The notes under the pieces: model-generated
Databases searched by the model: none
Told to the model about the DNA's origin: nothing
What the model saw: only the letters and a program-made list of their open reading frames with translations
Made by a program: the position numbers and the translations under genes
Shown: positions 1-10,488 of the stretch, in pieces
How positions within the stretch are numbered: the first letter of the stretch is position 1
How the letters are laid out: each line of letters starts with the position of its first letter
Source of the DNA: Phyllostachys edulis
Taxonomy: Eukaryota > Streptophyta > Magnoliopsida > Poales > Poaceae
DNA length: 64,000 bases
Assembly: GCA_036346405.1 (NCBI GenBank)
Contig: CM070568.1
Span: forward strand, 1,451,674 to 1,515,673
Direction: 5' to 3'

Positions 1-1498
1 TGTAATAACTTAGCATACATCTTTTTCACAAAGCTCATGGCACACACCGGGTTACTCAAGTTTGACACGATGCTCAAGTCCTGAAAAATAAACATAATCT
101 GCAAACCTTTCAGGGGCTTAAGTTGTTGAAGGGGAAAGGGATAGCTTATTGTACATGGGTTTCTTTTGAAACAAGCGTTTCTACTATCGAAGCAGATGCT
201 TCTACAGAGTTCCAAACAAAATCAAGGACGATGGAATATCTGCATTATACATAAGGTCATAAGTTGTGCTTTGCTTTGTCCAAAAGCAATCAGACAATCA
301 CAACTCCTACTCATAATGTTCAATTGTTTTCCTGTCCATGTATGAAAACCTCATCTTTATCACCAAAACTCTCCCCCTTCCCATCCATCATGTATCTCCA
401 TTGTCATGCATTGAAACACAATATACTTCTTATTTGCTAACTCATGCCATTGCAATACGCACAATGTGACATGCCCCAAACCATTGCATGCTCATATGCC
501 AGATTCGTAACAGTGGAGTCTCTTAAACCTAAAGTGACACCAATACCTTGGGTAACCAACTTTGCCTTGACAACCATGATCCAGGTTTCTGTTCATTGCC
601 CCACTCCTCATATTCACTTATAGCTTCACCATCGGCAACCCACAGGCACTAAGTATCTCTTTTAGGTTTTAGCAAGATGATGCCAATCAGCCACTAACAA
701 GTATTGTCACTTGGATGGGGTTGCGGGCATCCAATTCAAATGCAATGGGGGGTACTGGATTCAGCAAACCCTATAAAAGATTTGGGGACTTGCCTACTTT
801 CAATTATTTTAAAAAAATACAACTTAATGCATATTTTTTGCTTAAAACACCATATCCAGAGCCACAACACTTTCTATATGTGGGCATCTAAAGGCCACCA
901 AAATCATCACAATAATGATAGGCTCTGTTAGGAAAGGCCAGAGTAATATTGTTTACTTGTTTATTTGAATTTTTATCCAAAACATACTGATAGGAAAGTT
1001 GGTGATCACCATGCCGCATTTAATTAGCCAACAATATAACGAAAAAGCATTAGTACACTAACATAACAACGCCCTTAACAATACTGTTTCCCTTTTGCAT
1101 TAATAAATAAATATGAGCAGCGTGATACAATAAAATGACATGTTATTCAAGCCCTGCTCGTCAACCCCTCAAATACTTCTCCAAACACGGGAAACAAAAG
1201 GCGTCAACTTGAAGCAAACAATAATTAACTCTTTTGCACTCTCACGGATATGAATTTCACAGCATTGACTGTTCCTGCTTGCAATACTAGAGATCATAAT
1301 ATTACCCATTTCATCACTTCAAAAACCCCATTAGGCCATTACATCTGAATGCGCCGTAATCAAATCGTAATTCGTAAACCAACAAATGATAGATACTAGT
1401 AAATCTGCCAGTACCATACCTACTTATCCCAAACATTAGCTGCCCCTATCTTGCTCTTTTTTTAGCTTAGTCAACAAATCGTACTGCTAACTACAAGC
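1..1498. other. No exon recognised; probable RAPTOR intron 1 or flank
   Basis: This stretch lies downstream of the RAPTOR first exon on the minus strand. I looked on the minus strand for the next conserved RAPTOR block (the raptor N-terminal caspase-like part) and did not find it. Short ORFs here look random. It is most simply a long first intron whose next exon lies left of the window, but a truncated gene copy cannot be excluded. Confidence 0.4.
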
Positions 1499-1600
1499 CT
1501 ATGAATCCTCCAGGGGCCCAAATGCACCGAATCTAATGAACGATTGAACAACAGGAGGAGGAGCAGTAGCAAGAGCAGCTGCAGATGCTACATCAATTAC

Positions 1601-1861
1601 CCGGTCCTTGGGACGCCATTTGGAGACGAGCCCGCTCGTCGAGGGCCCAGCCGCCGCAGCCTCGTCGAACCCCTCGTGGCGCTGCTCGCGTAGCACCACC
1701 GCCTGGGGCAGGTAGGCCACGGGCGCCGCCTTCTCCTCATCGGCGTCCCTCCTCGGCTCCTGTCCATTTCCAACAGGGAGCTCATCAACGCGGCTCGGGC
1801 GGTGATTGGGCACGGACGCGGAGGGCGCGAGCCTGGACGCCATGAGATCTCCCAATGCCAT
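1601..1861 (-). CDS. RAPTOR: RAPTOR (regulatory-associated protein of TOR), first exon only
   Basis: RAPTOR is the WD40 scaffold of the TORC1 kinase complex that presents substrates to TOR in nutrient and growth signalling. The start codon at 1861 opens an 87-codon exon beginning MALGDLMASRL and ending in the conserved block EQRHEGFDEAA...GPSTSG..SKWRPKDR, which I recognise as the plant RAPTOR N-terminus just before the raptor N-CASPase region. Right after the final CGG codon comes a GTAATT donor (1600-1595), so the exon ends in phase 0. The variable proline/alanine-rich tract after the start is usual for rice copies. No following exon was found within the 1.6 kb that remain before the window edge, so the gene is partial here: either a long intron or a truncated copy. 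The identity rests on remembered family sequence; confidence in the exon itself is good. Confidence 0.78.
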
Positions 1862-2829
1862 CTACGCTTGCTCTCTCCTCGTCGTCGTCGTCGTCGTCAC
1901 CCCGCAGCTATCACGAGGCTCTCCACCAACATCGATCCAATCAGCCGGGCGTGACGAATCCCAAGGAGGAAGTGAGGTCGCGGGCAGGGAGTGGGAGGCC
2001 GTGGTTGGGGAGGGGTTTAGGGTTAGGGTTTGGAGGCGGCGGAGAGGCAAGGACGGGGAAAACAAAATACTACAGAAACCGGAAACTGATTATGAGTGAT
2101 TCGGATTCCCTCTCCCTCTCGCTTTGGCTTTGGCTTTGCGCACGTCATATATCACATAGCTCAACCGATTATAGAGTTTGACATGCTGCTTTTGTCTGAT
2201 AATAATCCTTTTCTGTCTGTACAAACACAAGAACACAAGACGTAGAACAAGAGGTTAAGACTATAAATTGAATCATGGCACCAAGAACACAAGAAAGCAT
2301 CTTTTCCTTCGTTGGTGCCATTTGGGATGGAATTAATCAGCGGAACAAATCTCTGCCCTGTTTCGTTGGTGTCAATATTCTGATTGTCTGACCGTATATC
2401 GTAGGCTCATTGGATTGGGTGCTTTGGATGGCAAGACGGCGCCGTGACATGTTCACAAGAGCACCTTTTGTTTTGTGGTCTTTGCATAATACAATGCCTT
2501 CCAAATTATGAAGTCTATTTATGAATTAGAAGCTCGAACTCTTAATTAGAGATTAAGCACGGACTGTTAAACATGAACCGTTAAATTATTTTGGTCGCGT
2601 GGTTTAGAGTTTAGACTGTTATTTTTGACTCTTTGATAGTAAGTGTTAAGCATGGACTGTTAAATATGATGAGTGGATGTCTCTGTCTTGTTGGACTGTT
2701 CTAGTCTTAGTCTTTCACCCTTGCTTTTATTGATTAAATGAATTATGTTGAATAACTAAATGCAATTGAATCAACTGTTGTAAACTTGTGATTTTGTCTT
2801 GCATTTCATTAAGAAAATACTTCTTGCTT

Positions 2830-3075
2830 CTAGCTCTCAAGCATGTTTCTGGCTCTGAGTCTCGACTAACCATCTGGCTCGAGCATGTTTCTGGCTCTCG
2901 AGCATGTTTCTAGCTCTGAGTCTCAAGCATGTTTCTGGCTAGAGCATGTTCAGAGCAGCCGAGCAGCTCAAGTATCTTGCTGGCTTTTGGCTCGCAAGCC
3001 GGCTCGAGCTTGCTTGCGAGCCGAGCTGAGCCTACCTCCTGATTTGTTCCCGAAACAAGCTGAGCCGAGTCCCGC
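2830..3075. repeat. GAGCC/CTCGAGC-rich repeat, hAT-like subterminal region
   Basis: The stretch is built from short iterated words (GGCTCGAGC, GCATGTTTCTGGCTCT, GAGCCGAGC). The same GAGCC word set flanks the element at 41.2-42.2 kb, so both may belong to one family of hAT-type non-autonomous elements. No clean ends or target duplication were found. Confidence 0.35.
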
Positions 3076-3306
3076 CCTATTAATGATCTTGTTAGCAATA
3101 GAAGCTAGCACAAGGCCAAATGCAAGGTTGCAACCAATTCTGCTCAATCCCTAGTGTTCCTTTGTTAGATTTATAGAACTTGTGTCATGCCCAAGGACTG
3201 TTAGAACCTACGTCAGCTGAATCTTTCGATTGTGCATAAATGACAAATACTTTCGTTTGTACAAGTGCCGTGCCGGCAATGTTTCGAACAATTTTCGTTA
3301 TTTAAC

Positions 3307-3536
3307 ACATTGTAAAATTTATTTTCATTAATAACCCCTTGCCAACTATTATTTCTAGTTCGCATATAACACTGTCGTGTCGCACCATGAGGTAAATCCA
3401 GCATTGAGCCAACAAAAATTGCCACCATCGTCAGTGGAGTTGTAGGGTTTGGCTACGCCCACACCAAGATTGATGGCACGGCCAAATAGATTAGATTTAG
3501 AAACAAAGTTGGTGAGGGGTTATTAATAAAATATTC
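3307..3536. mobile_element. Small inverted-repeat element (MITE-like)
   Basis: Two imperfect inverted arms face each other: 3313-3355 and 3501-3536 share the core ATTAATAACCCCT followed by a CCAAC block when the second arm is reverse-complemented. The outer ends and target duplication are not clear, so class is not assigned. The 71-codon ORF on the minus strand inside it looks accidental. Confidence 0.4.
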
Positions 3537-3549
3537 TTCAAAAAAAGAT

Positions 3550-4790
3550 TATTTAATATAAAAATTTCACAACGTTCTTATATATGGAAAAATACGTTAA
3601 CTACGTCCTTATATACGGAAAAGTACGTTAAAAAAAGCGATCTTGCTTATTTACGTGTAGTATATCTGGACGCAACAAAAGATATATGCAATGTAGACAC
3701 ACAAATGTATTTTTTTTCAACTTAAGGTTCCGTTTTTCCCCTTTACTAATGACCTCTTCAACGAAGGCTCTCTACTTTCAATTTTGGTATTCAATTTTTT
3801 TCCCATGAAACATGTCACAATCAAGTCATGATATGCTTTGATACGCTTTTGTATGTAACTCGTACCTGATAAATGAGCGTGAATTCTGTCATTTTTTTCT
3901 AGCCATTGGATTGCTCGGACGAACCGTAGGATGAATGTGAATTCGATCTATCTTTAAATTAATATTGATCGTGATCTTCGTCATCAGCGACTAAGAATTT
4001 TAAATCCCTTTGTTACACAATACTTTTTAAAATTTTTGCATCTAATGCCATTAATTTGCCAAGATAACTCCAGAAACACGTAAGACTGGACTATATTCCA
4101 TCCATCCATGCTCCTCCAAGCTCAAATAAACAAAAGAAGCGAACAACAAAAATTGATTAGATGTATGTCTGACTGACTAGTGAGCACGGTTGTCCACTTT
4201 GATTAGCTTGGCAATGGCAGTAGTGCACCATTTTGTTACTTGTCGAACTAAAATACTGCAAGTTGTATGTATAAAATGTTGACTTGTGAACGACTCATGT
4301 GTAGATCGCCTTTGATCGATATTTAATTTAATATCTATCGTGATCTAGCATTGTAATCCATGAACATTTCTTTTTTGTTAGTTATTTGAAGATACATGAG
4401 CTCCCTGGCTAGGCCACGTCTCCCTTGTGTATGAGCTCTGCATTAGCAGGCCAACAGCCGCATGCCCTGACACAGATTTTTCAACAAAGCTTGCTTAGGA
4501 AATTGCAAATCAATAACGCTAGTAGGATACTCGTGGATTGCAACAGAATTTTAAAAGAGAGTGATATATATCACCAGACAAGATCCTACGCCGTATAATA
4601 AATATCAATTTTCTTTCACACACATATAAACAGAAATATTAACTCCGCCTATTGCATCACCTACTACTACTACTACCCAGAAATTAAAATTTTGAGCTCA
4701 TAGATTGTTTACGTTTGGAAGTTGAAGTTAATACCAACTTCCCTCTCCGATGTGTTGCTCATTTTCAATCATTGCCGGCTGACAAGGAAG
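3550..4790. other. AT-rich intergenic DNA, nothing recognised
   Basis: AT-rich sequence without convincing ORFs. It contains a locally repeated pair CTTATATAYGGAAAARTACGTTA near 3575-3630, the only structure I noticed. Confidence 0.4.
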
Positions 4791-4829
4791 AGAGTTACAC
4801 GTCAATAGCCACCTTCTTCGACCCTGATC

Positions 4830-5420
4830 TCAAGCCATAACTCGGTTCTCACAGCCATCGGTCTCTTCAGCCCTCGTCAGAGAAATTGCAGCGAGGAGGT
4901 GGGAGGGCGGGGGGAGGAGGCGGTGGCGGCGGCGGCGGCGGCGCAGTGGTAAGCGAGGAGGTGGCGGCGATGTTTGCTCGACCAACGCGAAGCAGGAGGC
5001 AACGGCGGCGCAGAGGAGGATTATGATGAAGAGAACACGGTGTGGTGAACTCGAAACGACGGCGTGGCAAGGTAAGGACATCTTCATCTCTGCCTCTTCC
5101 TCGTGCGCCGTCGTTGTCTCCCCTCTTTTTCCTACCGTTGCCGCTTCTCCTCCAAGGTACCGCCTCCTTCTCTCCTCTCTTTCTCTCCCAGTGCCTTCTC
5201 TCGTCCCCGACGCCGCCTCCCCTTCTTGCTACCTCCTCTCGTCGCCGGCATTACCTCCTTGCGCCGCCTCCTCCTATGCTGTTGGATCCCGAACAGGCAC
5301 AGGTGGCGAGTTGCGGTGTGAGATATGAAGGAGTGAGACGGCGACGAATTTTGATGTGTGCGTGTGAAGAAGTGGGGTGGTAACAGTTTAGGTGGTTGCA
5401 GAAGACGTGGGGGCATGTAT
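4830..5420. other. GC-rich low-complexity segment with CGG/CCT runs
   Basis: A GC-rich island with a (GGC)n run near 4917-4945 and many CCTCC words, open by chance in several frames on both strands. One minus-strand ORF (5087-4830) begins with a hydrophobic stretch resembling a signal peptide, but it then runs into arginine/proline low complexity. It may be an old captured 5' gene end or a CpG-rich promoter; no family was recognised. Confidence 0.3.
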
Positions 5421-6002
5421 ACGTTTGTGAGTCACGGGGGCATAGCGGGGCGAGACCTTGTCCCTGTTAGATTAGGTCCACATGTTGGTGTGTTTCGATG
5501 AGAAATTTGGGAGAGGTGAGAGAGACCAACCGCACGCACGGAGAAAAAATATCGTTTCACTGTGCGAAAATAAATTCCTTCTTTTATTAGTTAAGATAAG
5601 ATATTTACGTAAAAGAGTACGAGTAAGGGAACATCGACGTATGATAGATTCTCGTCTTCTCAAATCGATACATTAACATATGTCAAGTGTCAAGTAGATC
5701 ACACACACAACACACAACACAGAGAGACGGAGAGCGCGCAATAGATGTTGCATTTCAGTAGTAAGGTGTGTAAGCTGTCATCTACTAGGCAATGCAAGAT
5801 GGCAGATGCTAGTTGGCTCACACCCCCTGGCTGACTGACACTATGCCACCTCGCAGGTACTATCCAGATTTGGTGTGCTCAGGTCACCTGCAATTGGGTC
5901 CTCCAGATCAGATTTAGTAGCAGCATAGGTATGTTTGCCGCGTGGACTGCCATGAACTTAAGAGCCATGCATCTCTACTTTGCGAGTCAATGCCTCTGTT
6001 CG

Positions 6003-6214
6003 GCCTCTATTTGAAACGAAATAGTCGATCGAGTCCCTCGTGTCTAAAACAACAAAATGATACCTTAACTGTGCTCCCCGTGTGCAGCACCACTTCTACC
6101 GATCCCCGTGCGTGGCCAATCCTACCGCGATCCTCGTACGTACTAAGGTATCATTTTTCCTATTTCGTTCGCGTACGAGAAGACTAGATTTGTTATTTTG
6201 TTTCAAACAGAGGC
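6003..6214. mobile_element. Small MITE with 15-bp terminal inverted repeats
   Basis: GCCTCTATTTGAAAC (6003-6017) is matched with one mismatch by the reverse complement of GTTTCAAACAGAGGC (6200-6214). The inner sequence continues with a partial inverted match (AATGATACCTTA / ACTAAGGTATCATT). The length of about 212 bp and the structure fit a MITE; no obvious target duplication was found. Confidence 0.5.
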
Positions 6215-8360
6215 TAAATACGCCAAAAACTCCTGTTTTACTGCAACTTTGGCCACTGCCAACCAATGTCATGTTGACACGCACTCACTCCCCTTTACTC
6301 GATTGCGCATTCTTATTAAGTGATTCCTAGCCACATAATTGTTCTATTTAGCTAGCACTCATTTTTTCCCCCAACGTTAATAAAAAAGTTTGGTCGCCTT
6401 GACCAAATGGTTCGTTGCCAATATTTTGGTAAGGTTCTCTTCTCATTGGCATGCCAGCTCAGTTTCTTGCCAAAACTTAAGCCAATTTGTGGGCGACTAA
6501 AAATAGATGACCAAAATTTGGCACACGTAGGTATATATTGTATTAATTGGGCAAGAACCAAACAAGCCTTTTTTTCCCTTTTCTTTTCTTTTTTGCGAGG
6601 AAGAACTAAACAAGCCTTAACTCTGCATCAGCCATAAGAATGCTGCTGTACCCTCAAGGACAGTACTTCTGCCCAAAAAACAACTCTCAGCTTGTCTTGT
6701 TTGTATATTACTGCAAGTGCAGCTGCCCCATAGAAAGAGCAGTACCAGGTTTTCTACTATTATTCGAGGACATTGCAATTGAGATACTTCTACTATGAAT
6801 TTTGGAATTTGGTCACCTGAGTTAAATTTTCAGCTCTCTCGTGACCACATGAATTTCAATCTGTTTCAGAATCTCATTCTTGACTAAAACCAAGCTAAGT
6901 TAATTAAAAACAACTCTAGTGTACAAATACAAACAGTGCATGTACACTGACGTGTTGGTAGCTTGTCAGCTAGGCAGTGAACAGATGATATTGATACCTA
7001 AGTACCTGGACAATTACCTATTTATATTCTTCTGCGTTCAGTTCCCAGGACAGAATCCCATGGCTGGCAGCAAGAAAAATGTTAGTGCAGGAAGGAGGTG
7101 GGCTATACATTGCTGTGATGATGGCTGTATACTTTTGTAAGTGGGCACACTACTGGCACAGGAGTCGGGGGGCGCACTGGCACAGAGCAACAATAGGAGA
7201 AGAGAAGAGAAACAACTCCTGAAAGCTGCAAGGAGCAAGCTAGCTGTTTCATAGGTAGGATGGCTCAGAATACATATGGACGGGGAGTGGTCATGTGTTC
7301 TCATAGGACTTGCTGTACCTTTTGGCGCATGTGCTCCTGCTCTTCTCCTCTTCTCTCTTGGTCTTCAGCCGTGTTGATATGTGTGCCAGCATACCTGCAT
7401 CTCTGGAAGAAGCTGCTTTTCTGCGAGACATGTGGTGAACTTAGTCATTCATCGAGAGAACTGTATTTACCAGAGAAAAGAGAGGTAATTATTCTCATAG
7501 TAGAAAGGAAAGGTACATGCATGCCCAAGCAAAATAAGTCTGGTTGTTTAGTTGTCCTTTTGACAGCATAAACTGTTAACCAGAGCCACTGAGGTAGCCA
7601 TGTAATCACAATGCCTCAGAAGTCAGAAGCAACCATCTTATATATCAGATCTAATATAGCATTTCCTCCCTACACTTTCATTTGCCCTTTATAGCATGAT
7701 TGCACAAAGGAAACAACCGCGCATGAACATGCCCAATTTGCGCCTAACTTGTAAAGTGCATTTGCATTATTATACCCTTCTAGTTTCATTTCATATGCCC
7801 TAACAGTATGTACACGAACAGTACGTACAGTAAAATCCTACATATCTGTACTATGGATAGTTAGTTGTACAGTGAATTACCTAATAGAGCTTTTTGCTCC
7901 TTTGCTGCAAAAATATGGTCCATGGCTTTGTCCCCATTTCTTGGCCCTCTTTTGCTACCAGCCATTGTCAACAGACACCATGGAGCACTCCAGAATGGAG
8001 ACTTCACCGTGGGGGCCAAACAGGAGCTATTCTAAACACCATTGGTTCATGCCCTGCAGAAATTAATGCAATTAAGTACAAAGATAAATACCCATTCTGC
8101 CATTCATGTAACAAAAAATGAATACCTTGCCTTCCTTCAAGTGGACAGAAGTTGCAGAATGAAATAATAAGGTTTAGAAATTAGAGATTACCAGTAGACA
8201 TATCAAAGGATGATTCGATAGGAGGAATGGGACCAATCTGACGGTATTTGTTTAAGATGATGAAGCAGATCCCTCCCCTTTGTGTATATCACCAAACCTA
8301 GTACTTATCAAATGCGCTTGTTCAATGCCAATAATAGATCCCTTTCATGAATTCTAGCTA
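6215..8360. other. Intergenic DNA, no gene supported
   Basis: Several ORFs of 60-100 codons occur on both strands but none shows a recognisable family. The ORF at 7872-8066 has a plausible amphipathic sequence in its first 30 residues but no second exon that I could link to it. Confidence 0.35.
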
Positions 8361-8819
8361 TTTGCAAGGTTGTCACGGCGACCTTGGCGACCACGGCGCC
8401 TAAGGGGCGCCATGACGCCTAGTCGTCGAGGCGGGCGCCTAGTCGTCCTCTAGGCGAGGCAAGATGAGCTAAGACGGTTCAATAGATGAGTACTTGACTA
8501 CTTGACTAAAACAGCAATATAGAGAGAGGTCAATGACAATTGCATACCTTGATGTGCTTGCCATTATTTTGCTCTTTTTGCAGGTAGCCAAGCACCCCCC
8601 ATCCAAGATGAAGTTGTAGAGAGAAACAATAGAGAGCGGCTTCAGAAGAATACAAGATCAAAGCCATTGAAGCCATATGTTCCTGCCATTGAGAAAGATA
8701 GCAAACATTAGCATGTAGTAAAATGATTACCGAATACTGAGCAATTGAGCATTGACTTGTAATTTAATATTTGTAAACTTGAAATGATGAAATGAAATAA
8801 GCTTTTGAGTTGACAATTG

Positions 8820-8975
8820 ACATGATGAAACTGAGAGCAAAAACTATACTTCCACCCAGGATCATTGGACTTTGCCCTTCGTTTAGGATCTTTACTTGGA
8901 TCATATCGCTCAGTCTGCTGCTCGGCTGCCTCAGCATTGTCACCGCCGCCTTGCTCTCTCTGATTTTCCATCAAA
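8820..8975 (-). pseudogene. hAT transposase N-terminal fragment
   Basis: A minus-strand reading frame contains an acidic lead followed by KRRAKSNDPGWKYSF, the typical run-in to the BED zinc finger of plant hAT transposases (xSxDPGWKYgxW). The zinc-ligand part itself does not follow in frame, so this is a fragment. It lies within the hAT-like element. Confidence 0.5.
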
Positions 8976-9030
8976 TTGCTGCACATCAGTAGCAAGTACC
9001 ATGTTAGCACTTAGCAAGTAGCAACACTAG

Positions 9031-9384
9031 CAGTCTAGCTCACACATCAACACAAGACTACAAGAGTACATACAAGTAGCAAGTAGCAACTACATTCTAC
9101 AACTAGCAACACTACCAGACTGCAGAAGACTGAAGAGTGAACCGAAGAGTTAGATGTGTGTTATGTTGCTAGTTGTATGATTAACATAATTAATACTATG
9201 TGCAGCCTAGCAGTCTAGCTCACACATCAGTACAAGACTACAAGAGTACATACAAGTAGCAAGTAGCAACTACATTCTACAACTAGCAACACTACAGACT
9301 GCAGAAGACTGAAGAGTGAACCGAAGAGTTAGATGTGTGTTGTGTTGCTAGTTGTATGATTAACATAATTAATACTATGTGCAC
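9031..9384. repeat. Tandem duplication of a roughly 175-bp unit
   Basis: A unit starting at CAGTCTAGCTCACACATCA (about 9031) and ending ...ACTATGTGCAGCCTAG (about 9209) is followed immediately by a second near-identical copy running to about 9384. The unit is full of AAGTAGCAA/ACTAGCAAC words. The second copy runs directly into an inverted partial third copy, listed separately. Confidence 0.8.
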
Positions 9385-9454
9385 ATAGTATTAATTATGT
9401 TAATCATACAACTAGCAACACAACACACATCTAACTCTTCGGTTCACTCTTCAG
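9309..9454. repeat. Perfect palindrome, 73-bp arms, no spacer
   Basis: Read outward from the centre between 9381 and 9382 (TGTG|CACA), the two sides are exact reverse complements for 73 bp on each side, from CTGAAGAGTG at 9309 to CACTCTTCAG at 9454. The right arm is an inverted copy of the end of the tandem unit to its left. A transcript would fold into a long perfect hairpin. Confidence 0.9.
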
Positions 9455-9599
9455 CCTTCAGTAGTATTCAGTAATCACTAATCAATATTCAATAATTAAT
9501 TGGCAATAGCATAGCAGTAGCAGAGGGGAAGCATTAGCAAATAGCCAAATAGCAAGTTTGAGAATCAGACTTCAGCTGAAGTCTTCACTTCAGTAGTAG

Positions 9600-9850
9600 G
9601 CTAGTCCGCTAGTAGCAGAGGGAAGCAGAGAGAAGCGGGAGGAGCGAGCGAGCGGGCGGAGGAGGAGGGCGGCGCCACGAGGCCGAGCGCCGGAGGAGGC
9701 GGCGGCGGGGAGGAGGCGGCAAGGCCACAGAGGAGGCGGCGGGGAGGGAGGAGGAAGGAGCCGAGGAGGAGCGGAGGTCGGAGAGAGAGGGCGACCTGGC
9801 GAGCGAGGCGGAGGCGGTGATTTGCCAGCCGGCGGCGGCTAGGGTTCAAG
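9600..9850. other. GC-rich low-complexity stretch
   Basis: Runs of GGAGG, GCGGCGG and GAGCGAGCG inside the hAT-like element create accidental arginine-, proline- and leucine-rich ORFs. No protein family is visible. Confidence 0.5.
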
Positions 9851-10488
9851 GCCTTCGGGCGTTCGACACTTCAGCTTTGGCTTCGGGCGAGTGTTGCGGG
9901 CTTGTGGCTGCCAAGTAACCTTCGGCTTCGGCCTTTATTCTTTGGACTCGACATGGCGCCCGCCCAGACCGACGCCGCGGACGCCGCGTCGACCTGGGCG
10001 CCCGCCTAGCTGACCCAGACGAGTCGATCCTCCACGGCGTCTCCTCCCGGGCGCCTGGACGACAAGGCGACGACTTGACAACCATGAGTATTTGTTGAAA
10101 ATAATCTGTATCACATTGGAATACAAAGTTCCATACATGCTATCTGTAGTTTCCAAATCTGTTGTGCACTTAACCCCTGCCTAATATCTTCATTTCTATA
10201 TTTAAAGAATAAGCCCAAATCGGACATAGGAGATGAATAGCATGCAACGTGACCACTATAGCAAATCATACAATATCAGGAAGTCTAAAGAAAGAAAAAG
10301 AAACACTCTCAACATTGCCTTTTCCACATTCAAGATTCACTTGATATGTAAGATTACTCAAAAGCTTCTGTAAACCAAAGAAAAACAGGTCCAGAAGCAC
10401 TTTCAACATAAGTTGGACACAACTCTGTACAGCCAGCAACAATGGAAGTCTATGATTACAAAAATCTATCAGGGAAACACTAAAGTTT

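Larger units (their letters stand above)
8366..10085. mobile_element. Degenerate hAT-like element
   Basis: The left end (near 8366, AGGTTGTCACGGCGACC) and the reverse complement of the right end (near 10085, TGGTTGTCAAGTCGTCG) form imperfect terminal repeats, and both subterminal regions are rich in GGCGCC/GCGCCTAG words as in other grass hAT elements. TATTT lies beside both ends, but an exact 8-bp duplication is not visible. Inside, the minus strand carries a BED-finger-type transposase start and a large duplicated and inverted block. No full transposase is present, so it is non-autonomous or decayed. Confidence 0.5.

Noticed and set aside
4830..5087. Minus-strand ORF starting MKMSLPCHAV with a hydrophobic stretch resembling a secretory signal
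   Set aside because: After the hydrophobic part it is only Arg/Pro low complexity in a CGG-rich tract with open frames on both strands; no family or exon partner.
7872..8066. Plus-strand ORF with LLQKYGPWLCPHFLAL that might be an exon of a karyopherin-like gene
   Set aside because: No second exon, no clear splice sites and no motif I could defend.
9601..9849. Arg/Leu/Pro-rich minus-strand ORF
   Set aside because: Low-complexity GC-rich repeat inside a transposon.
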